Assembly (NCBI GenBank): GCA_038234045.1
Contig: JBBSUX010000216.1
Span: 1-6,081, forward strand
Origin: JBBSUX01 sp038234045
GTDB lineage: Bacteria; Pseudomonadota; Gammaproteobacteria; Burkholderiales; Burkholderiaceae_C
DNA length: 6,081 nt
Direction: 5' to 3'
Shown: positions 1 through 6,081 of the stretch, in pieces
How positions within the stretch are numbered: position 1 is the stretch's first letter
How the letters are laid out: each line of letters begins with the position of its first letter
The notes under the pieces: generated by a model
Databases searched by the model: none
Seen by the model: only the letters and a program-made list of their open reading frames with translations
Told to the model about the DNA's origin: nothing
Made by a program: the position numbers and the translations under genes

Positions 1-20
1 CCCACGCCCACGCCCACGCC
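1..20. repeat. Hexanucleotide tandem repeat at the window edge
   Basis: Three full units of CCCACG plus two bases (plus strand) occupy the first 20 bases and reach the window edge, so the array may be longer. On the minus strand it encodes alternating Gly-Val near the C-terminus of the GTPase. A six-base unit changes length without shifting the frame. Confidence 0.7.
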
Positions 21-1445
21 AGCGTCTGCGATTGATTCCGATACAGCACCGCCTGCTTCACTAGGCAAGGGCACAACACGCGATTCATCCGCATGCCCGC
101 GTCGCTCCAGCGCTCGTACCAGCGCAAGCTGCCGCTGCGCCAGCACCACCAGCACGGCGTCTTCCACGGTCACTTCCCGAATCCCGCGCAGGCGGTTGGC
201 CATGCGACGGCCGAGCGGCCCCCAGCCTTGTGCGATCGCGCCGCCCGCTGCTCCGCCCATGGCCATGCCGGCGCCGAGCGAAGCACCGCCAAGTGCGATA
301 TCCGCCATCAGCCCCACCGCCGCACCAACGACGGCGCCGGCGCCCAGGCGCTTGCCGGCCTGACGCAGTGCGTCGGGGCTGAACATATCCATCTCCCAAC
401 GACCTTGCAGTGCCGGCAAAGGCGCTTCGGCCGCATCGCCCGGGCGAAATCCATACAAGGCAAGGAGCGCGTCGCTGCAAGACCGCGCCCGCTTCAGCAC
501 ATCCTGCTGAAGTTCGAGGGCCGCTTGCCGCATGGCGGCTTGCGTGCTTTCATCGTTGCCGAGGCCTGACTCCGCAGGAGTCGAACTGCCATTAACTGGC
601 CGGGTGGCATCGAGGCGGTGAGCATCCGAAGGGGACAAGCCGCCTTCCGGAAAGCTGACGTCACGGCGCATGGCAGCGGTTTGCAACAGCAGCAGGGCGA
701 TCTCTTCGCAGGCCGCATGGCGGCGCGTTATCCGCTCGGCTTCGAGCCGCTCGACGATCGAACCCAGCGCTTGACGGTGCACCGGCAGCAGCGTGGCCAG
801 GTCCTGGTACAGCTCGCGTTCTGCGCCGGTAAAGGGCGCTGTCGCATCGAAGCGCGCGACCGCATGCAGGCCGGCATCGGCCAACAGCGCGCGCCACGGA
901 GCCTCGCGGCCGCCCTCCGCAGCCTGCCGCACGAAATTGAGCACCGGCAGCACGGGCCGTGCACAGGCGTTGAGCAAGCCGATCTCGGCGCGGTATTTGG
1001 GCAGTACGGGCGTGCGCACGTCGATCACCAGGAACGCCGCGTCGCATTCCAGCAGCGTGCGCAGCACCTTGGCTTCTTGCTCGAACACTCCCCGCGCTTC
1101 GGGGCCGGCCAGGAACTGGCGCACCTGTTCGGCTGGCAGCGTGCTGGCGTCCGCGCCAAAGAAGCTGCGGATGTGCTCCTGCAGGGCGACCGCATCTTCC
1201 AGCCCCGGCGTGTCGAAGAACTGCGCGCCGGCAATACGGTTGTCGATGCGCAGTTCGACCCGCTCGACATGGCGTGTGGTGCCGGGTCGGTCGGAGACTT
1301 CGCCGAAGTCGACGCGCCGGGTCAGCGTGCGCAGCAGCGATGTCTTGCCGGCATTGGTGTGGCCGACCACCGCAATGCGGATCGGCGCGCCCGACGGGGC
1401 CGAAGTCGCGGACGAGGCGGCGAGAACATCAGAGAGCGGAGTCAT
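1..1445 (-). CDS. GTPase with C-terminal DUF3482 region (3' end cut by window edge)
   Basis: Predicted TRAFAC-class, Era/TrmE-like P-loop GTPase; cellular role unknown. An open frame of 481 codons runs from ATG at 1445 to the left edge without a stop, so the C-terminus is missing. Seen in the translation: P-loop GHTNAGKT (residues 28-35), a switch I-type RPGTTRH stretch (53-59) with Thr56/Thr57 as candidate Mg-coordinating G2 residues, and G3 motif DTPG (78-81). The expected G4 NKxD is replaced by N170-F-V-R after a hydrophobic strand (PVLPVL). The region after about residue 200 is mostly helical. It contains a Gly/Ala-rich hydrophobic stretch (about 368-405) that could insert in or lie on a membrane, then a basic patch (RRMANRLRG). 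This layout is that of GTPases carrying DUF3482, which are typically found beside DUF2868 proteins. The start is well supported: ATGA overlap with the upstream gene and an AGGAG ribosome binding site 8 nt away. The visible end is a Gly-Val repeat. Family call is firm; function is not known. Confidence 0.9.
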   Translation of the reverse strand, partial: MTPLSDVLAASSATSAPSGAPIRIAVVGHTNAGKTSLLRTLTRRVDFGEVSDRPGTTRHVERVELRIDNRIAGAQFFDTPGLEDAVALQEHIRSFFGADASTLPAEQVRQFLAGPEARGVFEQEAKVLRTLLECDAAFLVIDVRTPVLPKYRAEIGLLNACARPVLPVLNFVRQAAEGGREAPWRALLADAGLHAVARFDATAPFTGAERELYQDLATLLPVHRQALGSIVERLEAERITRRHAACEEIALLLLQTAAMRRDVSFPEGGLSPSDAHRLDATRPVNGSSTPAESGLGNDESTQAAMRQAALELQQDVLKRARSCSDALLALYGFRPGDAAEAPLPALQGRWEMDMFSPDALRQAGKRLGAGAVVGAAVGLMADIALGGASLGAGMAMGGAAGGAIAQGWGPLGRRMANRLRGIREVTVEDAVLVVLAQRQLALVRALERRGHADESRVVPLPSEAGGAVSESIADAGVGVGV

Positions 1446-2962
1446 TCAGTGTGCTCCTGATCGCGCCCAAGCCAAGCGCCTGCGCTGGTCACAAGTCGCA
1501 CCGGCAAGCGCGTATCGACGAGCCAGGTCTGCCAGCGCTGCGCGAGAGGGGCGGGGCTCGTCGCTGTGACACTACCGTTCTGCGCGCCGGAATCTTCAAC
1601 AGTTCGACTCAGATAAAGCCCCACACCGCCACAGCGCGCGAGAACCTCCCGCACAAACCTCTCGGTGCCGCGATCGGGGCTCGCAGCTGCATCGCACACC
1701 AGCAGCACGCGGCGCGGCCTTGTCTCCGCGAGCCTTGCCAGCACTTGCGCGCGTGACGTCGCACTGCCGTCGCATGACCAGACCGGCACATCCTCCGGCC
1801 AGGCGGACGGAGGCCAGGTGTGATTCGGTGCCAGCTCAAAGCCGATGGCGATTTGCGCATCCGATGTGGCCTCTGCCGGCAGGCTGGCTGCTTGCATGGC
1901 CGAAGGCTGCCGTCCGGGGTCTGCATCGACAATGCAGCTGGCCGGTTGTAGCGCCGCGATGCGCTGCAAGATCTGGCGGTAATACGGCGCCTGAACGTCG
2001 GGGCGTAACAAGGCGGCCTTGCGCGCGCGCAGCAAAGCCACGCACAACAGTGCCAGCAAAAAACGCGGCAGCAGTCCGTAGAGCGCGAGGCAGCCGGTCA
2101 TCCACAACGCCCAATCGCGCTGGCCAGGCGGATCGATCGGTGCAGCGCCACCAGTCGCTGAAAGGATGCTCGCAGCCGATGGAACCGGAAAGCCGAGCAG
2201 CGACGGCACATAGCCCAGCCCATGCACCAGCCGTACGAAGAAACCGGGTTCGAGGATCGTGGTTTCCCAACCCAGTGTGTAGCGGCGAAACGCAAGGGCG
2301 AACAGGAGGCCACCCAGCGCGACTGCAAACGAAAGCGTCCAAACGGTATGGCTGGCTAGCCCGAGCACCCAGGGCAGCATGCGGGCGCGGGTTAAAAGCC
2401 GCGTCGCGGCCTGCAGCAGCAGCGGGGCTTGGCCCTGCCGGCCCGCAGCGATACGGGCCGAAAGGCTCAACCACCAACCGCCCAGCGAATGCCGCCAGGA
2501 GCCGGGCGACCACACCAGGCCGATCAACCACACCAGCAAGGTGATCAGATGCAGGCCCAGCAGGCTCCCCAGCGCCGCGACGGCATTGATGCGCCGGCCG
2601 CCGTCCTCTGCACCCACCACCTTGCCAGCCAGGCCTGCGCCGGCCAGAACCACCAGCAAGGCCAGGCCGATCAGTACCCAGGGTGCTGCGTTCCGGGCGC
2701 GGGCGATGGTGGCCCGCAGACCCAACCGGTCGCCCAGAATGCGAGCGCGGGCTGCAAGGCGCGCGACGTCTTCATCCGACGCCCGCAGCGCCGCGTGCAG
2801 GGCTTCCGCATCGTCGAGCGGGCCCGACTCTTCCACGCAGCGCACAGCTTCCAGCAACAGCGCATCGTCCAGGGACGAAGCCGCAGGCGCAGGGGGTGCT
2901 GCCGGATGAGAAGAAGGATGCGTAGGGGAAAGCGCGCTCAAGCGAAGAAACCTTCGGTGCAA
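1442..2962 (-). CDS. DUF2868 family membrane protein
   Basis: Predicted inner-membrane protein of the DUF2868 family, up to 506 residues, function unknown. Seen: a Pro/Ala/Ser-rich N-terminus, then an acidic-helical segment (LLLEAVRCVEESGPLDDAEA, about 36-55) of the kind usual near the start of this family. Four likely transmembrane segments follow at about 94-112, 129-151, 197-224 and 284-311. Between TM3 and TM4 is a WETTILEPGFF motif (232-242), which I recall as resembling the conserved core of the family. The C-terminal soluble part (about 312-506) has alternating hydrophobic strands and helices, for example RVLLVCDAAASPDRG (418-432), suggesting a Rossmann-like cytoplasmic domain. It is the first gene of a two-gene unit with the GTPase; the stop overlaps the GTPase start by 4 bp. 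There is no in-frame ATG near the 5' end. The longest frame opens at TTG 2962, just after an in-frame stop at 2984-2986. TTG at 2941 has a better upstream AAGG and may be the true start, giving 499 residues. Confidence 0.9.
   Translation of the reverse strand: MHRRFLRLSALSPTHPSSHPAAPPAPAASSLDDALLLEAVRCVEESGPLDDAEALHAALRASDEDVARLAARARILGDRLGLRATIARARNAAPWVLIGLALLVVLAGAGLAGKVVGAEDGGRRINAVAALGSLLGLHLITLLVWLIGLVWSPGSWRHSLGGWWLSLSARIAAGRQGQAPLLLQAATRLLTRARMLPWVLGLASHTVWTLSFAVALGGLLFALAFRRYTLGWETTILEPGFFVRLVHGLGYVPSLLGFPVPSAASILSATGGAAPIDPPGQRDWALWMTGCLALYGLLPRFLLALLCVALLRARKAALLRPDVQAPYYRQILQRIAALQPASCIVDADPGRQPSAMQAASLPAEATSDAQIAIGFELAPNHTWPPSAWPEDVPVWSCDGSATSRAQVLARLAETRPRRVLLVCDAAASPDRGTERFVREVLARCGGVGLYLSRTVEDSGAQNGSVTATSPAPLAQRWQTWLVDTRLPVRLVTSAGAWLGRDQEHTE
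1454..1458 (-). promoter_or_regulatory. Ribosome binding site of the GTPase gene
   Basis: On the minus strand AGGAG lies 8 nt before the ATG at 1445, inside the last codons of the upstream DUF2868 gene. It fixes the start codon. Together with the 4-bp ATGA stop/start overlap it indicates translational coupling between the two genes. Confidence 0.8.
2951..2955 (-). promoter_or_regulatory. Possible ribosome binding site favouring the TTG 2941 start
   Basis: On the minus strand GAAGG lies 9 nt before TTG at 2941 (codon 8 of the longest DUF2868 frame). The longer start, TTG 2962, has only weak purine matches upstream. This favours the shorter protein but does not prove it, because neither candidate is an ATG. 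Confidence 0.35.
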
Positions 2963-3051
2963 ATTTGGGCCGGAACCATCAGCTCAGCCAATTGTGCCGA
3001 TACGCGCGAAGATTTTGTCCGAAGCGTCAGGTCGCCTCTATCGATGCCGCG

Positions 3052-3075
3052 AAAAAATTGGCCAGCCGCGCAGCC
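3052..3075 (-). terminator. Weak terminator-like hairpin after the RND pump gene
   Basis: Read on the minus strand, GGCTG begins with the last base of the pump stop codon and can pair with TGGCC around a 6-nt loop. Three pairs are G-C and two are G-T wobbles. The hairpin is followed by AA and six Ts. The position directly after the stop codon is right for an intrinsic terminator, but the stem is short and weak, so it may be fortuitous or only attenuate read-through into the DUF2868 gene. Confidence 0.25.
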
Positions 3076-6000
3076 TATTCAGGCGATCCGTGATGACGGT
3101 TGATTGCCGCATACATAGCAGGCATCAACAGCAGCACCAGCGGAACAGCGACTATCAGCCCTGAAATGATGGCGATCGCCAGCGGCCTGAGCATGCCCGA
3201 ACCCGAGCCGAGCGCGAGGGCGAGCGGCATCAGCGACAGGATCGCGATCAACACGCTCATGAGAATCGCCCGCATGCGACCAACGCCGGCGGCGATCAGC
3301 GCTTTTGAATCCGACGGGGTGCTGACGTCGAGTTCGGCAAAGTAGAAGATCGCGATCTCGGTCACCATGCCGATGATCATCGTCATCCCCATCATCGAGG
3401 TGATATTGCGTGTGGTGCCAGTGATCCAGAGGCCTGCGAAGACGCCGATGAGCGTCAGCAGTGAAGTCGCAAGGATGCTCACCACGACCGCGAATCGCTC
3501 ATAGACGAATAGCAGCAGTACGGCCACAAGCATGACAGCACTGGCGAACACGATGGTCAGGTCGTGCGATGATTTTTGCTGTTGCTGGTACAGGCCGCCG
3601 TACTCGACGGTGACCCCGGAAGGCAGGTTCATTTTCTTGACCGTCGCCTTCACATCCTGCACCGTCGCACCCAGCGAGCGGCCGACGATCCGGGCTGTTA
3701 CCGCCACCAGCGTTCTTTCGTTTTCGCGATCAATCTGGGCTTGCCCATTGACGATCCGAACCTGCGCCACGCGCTTCAACGGCAGGATATGACCATCCGG
3801 CGCGCGCAGCGTCAATTCCTGCACCTGGGCGATCCGGGTTCGCAAGTCCCCGGGCGCGCGCACCCGCACACCAATGATCTTTTCCTGCGCCGGAATCTGG
3901 CTCGCCACCGTTCCGCCTAGCTGGTCCTGGATCTGGGTGGTGATGGTCTGCGGATCCATGCCTTCGAGAGCCGCGTTTACCCGGTTGATCTCGATATCGA
4001 TGGAGTCGCCAGCGATCACTATGCCGTCCCTGACACCCACGACACCATTGACCTGGCCGATCGTCTTGGCAACTTTCGGCGGAAGATCCTTGAGTACCTT
4101 GGGATCGCTGCTGAACAGCTTGATCTCGATCGGCTGCGGCACCGCTGTCAAATCCCCGATCACATCTTCGATCAGCTGCGAGAGTTCGATGTCGAGGCCG
4201 GGCACCTGTTGCTCTACGCGCGCACGTACCGAGTCCATCACAGCGAAGATGCTTCGGCTCCGTTGGGTTTTGAGGTGAATGAAGATGTCTCCCGCGTTAG
4301 CCTCGGTCAAACCGCCGCCGAGCTGGAGCCCGGTCCGACGCGAGTAGCTGTCGACTTCCGGCGTGCTTTCTATGATCTTGTCGACTTGGCGCAGCAAACG
4401 ATCCGTCTCGGTCAGCGACGTTCCCGGGGGAGCCCGATAATCGAGGATGAATCCGCCTTCATCCATGCGCGGCAGAAACCCCGTGCCCACTGCCGTGAAC
4501 GAAAAATAGCCTCCGGCGCCGAGCAGCAGCAGCAGCGGGATGACCCAAAGCGGGCGTTTGAGGAAACGCGTCATCACCCACTCGTAGCGTTTGCCGACCC
4601 AGTCCATGATCGTCTGCTTGTGCTCCTTCTGGTGACCCGCCAACAGGAACCGTGCGAGCAGGGGCACGGCAAAAAAAGCGGCGAAGAACGAAATGAACAA
4701 AGCCGACGCCATCGTCAAGGCAAGCGCCTTGAAGAACCCGCCCGATACGCCTCCCAGAAAGGCTAGCGGCAGGAAGATGACCGTGGTCGCGAGCGAGGAG
4801 GAAAGGAGCGGTCGCGCCATTTCCAGGGTGGCTTTCACCACGACAGCGCCCGGATCACCGTCACCCGCATCACCCGTATCACCCTTGTCGCCCTGAAGGC
4901 GTCGCGCTATGTGCTCCAACATCACGACACCGTCGTCGATGATCAGGCCAACCGCCGCCGCCATGCCGCCGAGCGTCATCATGTTGAAGCTCATGTGCAG
5001 CACGTGACGAACGAGGATCGTCGCGGTCAGCACGATCGGCAGCATCGCCGCGATGATCAGCGTCACCCGCCAGTTTTTCAGAAACAGGAACAGGATCAGC
5101 GCGGCGAACGCAGCGCCGATGCCGATCGCGTCGCGCACACTGTGCTCGGACGCGACGACCAGCTCCGACTGGTCGTAGTAGGGTTTGATGGTGATGTCGG
5201 AGGGGATATCCGCCTTGGCGATTGCCGCCTTGACGTTCTTCACGATCGCAACCGTGTCCGCTCCGGGTTGCTGATAAAAATTGAGAAGCACCGCGTCCTT
5301 GCCGTTGGCGACGACGGTGGTCCAGTTAGGAACCACACCAGATTTGACCTCGGCCACGTCCTCCAGCGTCACGATCCCGTTGGTGCCACTGCGCACGATC
5401 GTGCCGCGGATGTCGGCCAAGGTCTTCATCGGCGCGCTCGAAACGATGAGGTACAGCCGGTAACGGTCTTCCAGACGCCCGACCGCGGTCACGACATTAC
5501 TGGCTGACAGCTCCCGCGCCACATCGTCGATGGAAAGGCCGAGCCCGCGCAAGCGTGCCGGATCCAGCAGCACTTCGTATTCTTCCTGCTGACCTCCCAA
5601 CGCCTCGATCCGGGCAATCCCGGAAATCGTGCTCAACTTCCTGCGAAGTTGGTAATAGGCGAAGTTGCGCAAGCTCACCGAGTCGCGGGTTTTGGAGGTC
5701 AGCGCCAGGCCGAGCATCGGGAATACCGTGGGATTGAGGCGCCGCGCCGTGAAGGTGGTACCGGGCGGCAAGGTCGGCAGCAGGTTGTTCACGGCCGATT
5801 GCGCCTGGAGCAGCGCCGTGATCATGTCGGTGCCCCAATTGAAGTTCACCGAAATATCGGTGGAACCACGGCTGCTGGTCGAACGGATGTCCACCACGTT
5901 GGGCACCCCGCGCAAGGCCCGTTCGAGCGGCTGGGTCACTTCGATCGCCATGCGGTCGACTGGCCGGTCTCCTGCATTGACACTGACGATGATGCGGGGG

Positions 6001-6081
6001 AACTGGATGTTGGGAAACAGCGAGACCGGCAGGCTCAACGCGGCCCAAACGCCTGCTGCGGCGAGCAAGACGGTCAGCAGC
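3075..6081 (-). CDS. RND efflux transporter permease subunit (5' end cut by window edge)
   Basis: Inner-membrane proton-driven pump of the RND superfamily (AcrB/CusA fold, ACR_tran). It would act as a trimer with a periplasmic adaptor and outer-membrane channel to export drugs, other amphiphiles or metal ions; substrate cannot be told. The frame is open through the right edge; 1001 residues are visible. The first lie in TM1, followed by the typical LPVSLFPNIQFPRI, so about 25 N-terminal residues are missing. Positions here count from the TTG codon at 6068, which is internal and not the start. Seen: porter region about 14-310; TM2-TM6 about 315-475; TM7 about 506-526; second porter region opening with FLPRMDEGG (531-539); TM8-TM12 about 828-990. 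TM4 carries D378-D379, as in AcrB; TM10 carries E904 where AcrB has Lys940; RMR (931-933) matches the AcrB Arg971 region. The cytoplasmic loop after TM4 carries a Gly-Asp-rich run (393-407). It ends with TAG at 3075-3077. No adaptor gene is visible downstream. Drug-versus-metal subfamily remains open. Confidence 0.93.
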   Translation of the reverse strand, partial: LLTVLLAAAGVWAALSLPVSLFPNIQFPRIIVSVNAGDRPVDRMAIEVTQPLERALRGVPNVVDIRSTSSRGSTDISVNFNWGTDMITALLQAQSAVNNLLPTLPPGTTFTARRLNPTVFPMLGLALTSKTRDSVSLRNFAYYQLRRKLSTISGIARIEALGGQQEEYEVLLDPARLRGLGLSIDDVARELSASNVVTAVGRLEDRYRLYLIVSSAPMKTLADIRGTIVRSGTNGIVTLEDVAEVKSGVVPNWTTVVANGKDAVLLNFYQQPGADTVAIVKNVKAAIAKADIPSDITIKPYYDQSELVVASEHSVRDAIGIGAAFAALILFLFLKNWRVTLIIAAMLPIVLTATILVRHVLHMSFNMMTLGGMAAAVGLIIDDGVVMLEHIARRLQGDKGDTGDAGDGDPGAVVVKATLEMARPLLSSSLATTVIFLPLAFLGGVSGGFFKALALTMASALFISFFAAFFAVPLLARFLLAGHQKEHKQTIMDWVGKRYEWVMTRFLKRPLWVIPLLLLLGAGGYFSFTAVGTGFLPRMDEGGFILDYRAPPGTSLTETDRLLRQVDKIIESTPEVDSYSRRTGLQLGGGLTEANAGDIFIHLKTQRSRSIFAVMDSVRARVEQQVPGLDIELSQLIEDVIGDLTAVPQPIEIKLFSSDPKVLKDLPPKVAKTIGQVNGVVGVRDGIVIAGDSIDIEINRVNAALEGMDPQTITTQIQDQLGGTVASQIPAQEKIIGVRVRAPGDLRTRIAQVQELTLRAPDGHILPLKRVAQVRIVNGQAQIDRENERTLVAVTARIVGRSLGATVQDVKATVKKMNLPSGVTVEYGGLYQQQQKSSHDLTIVFASAVMLVAVLLLFVYERFAVVVSILATSLLTLIGVFAGLWITGTTRNITSMMGMTMIIGMVTEIAIFYFAELDVSTPSDSKALIAAGVGRMRAILMSVLIAILSLMPLALALGSGSGMLRPLAIAIISGLIVAVPLVLLLMPAMYAAINRHHGSPE
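4848..4892 (-). repeat. Short imperfect 9-bp tandem repeat inside the RND gene
   Basis: Nine-base units (minus strand GGT GAT/GAC plus one variable codon) repeat about four times and encode Gly-Asp-Lys, Gly-Asp-Thr, Gly-Asp-Ala and Gly-Asp-Gly, then Asp-Pro-Gly. The reading frame is kept. The segment lies in the cytoplasmic loop after TM4 of the pump (residues 393-407 of the visible protein), where family members usually have a short linker. Confidence 0.7.

Noticed and set aside
93..569. Plus-strand open frame near the left edge
   Set aside because: It overlaps the GTPase C-terminal region on the opposite strand. The minus-strand reading is continuous with the GTPase domain, so this frame is a shadow.
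618..1569. Long plus-strand open frames (618-1460 and 793-1569)
   Set aside because: They lie opposite the GTPase gene, whose translation shows clear P-loop and DTPG motifs. Their products are rich in Arg, Ala and Ser with no recognisable domain, as expected for antisense frames in high-GC DNA.
2965..2995. Promoter-like pair on the minus strand (TTGGCT, 17-nt spacer, CCAAAT) before the DUF2868 gene
   Set aside because: The -35 matches only 4 of 6 and the -10 only 3 of 6 consensus bases, and it would leave almost no leader before TTG 2962; not enough to call.
1720..3103. Plus-strand open frames at 1720-2544, 2379-2909 and 2429-3103
   Set aside because: They are antisense to the DUF2868 gene and of low-complexity Arg/Ala/Gln composition, with no domain or good ribosome binding site; treated as GC-driven shadows.
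4911..5507. Plus-strand open frame rich in His, Asp and Arg
   Set aside because: It is antisense to a well-conserved part of the RND pump. The composition reflects the complement of the pump codons, and no known family is recognisable.
6066..6068. TTG at 6068 as the start of the RND pump
   Set aside because: The frame continues upstream to the window edge with hydrophobic TM1 residues (LLTV), and RND proteins normally have about two dozen more residues here, so this codon is internal.

Overview
The window is a high-GC bacterial chromosome segment with three protein genes, all on the minus strand, so transcription runs from right to left. The GC-rich codon use and the pairing of a DUF2868 membrane protein with a GTPase/DUF3482 protein suggest a betaproteobacterium, most likely of the Burkholderiales. 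That placement is inference from gene content; no rRNA or other marker gene is present.

The right half (about 3075-6081) holds most of an RND-superfamily inner-membrane efflux pump. Its first two dozen or so codons lie beyond the right edge. It has the usual layout of two transmembrane bundles and two large periplasmic porter regions. Its proton-relay residues mix the drug-pump and metal-pump patterns: an Asp-Asp pair in TM4, but Glu where AcrB has Lys in TM10. Any partner adaptor (membrane fusion protein) or outer-membrane channel gene would have to lie upstream, outside the window; none is found downstream.

A gap of about 112 bp (2963-3074) separates the pump from a two-gene unit. It contains a weak terminator-like hairpin with a T run directly at the pump stop codon, and no convincing promoter. 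The first gene of the pair (1442-2962) encodes a four-helix membrane protein of the DUF2868 family. The second (1-1445, cut by the left edge) encodes a Ras-like/Era-like GTPase with a C-terminal DUF3482 region. The two overlap by 4 bp (ATGA), and a good ribosome binding site sits inside the end of the first gene, so they are almost certainly translated together. The pair plausibly forms a membrane-anchored GTPase module of unknown function.

No RNA genes, insertion sequences, CRISPR arrays or phage genes were seen. The window looks like ordinary chromosome. The least understood element is the DUF2868-GTPase pair. Smaller curiosities are a hexanucleotide repeat at the visible 3' part of the GTPase gene and a short collagen-like Gly-Asp-X run in a cytoplasmic loop of the pump.
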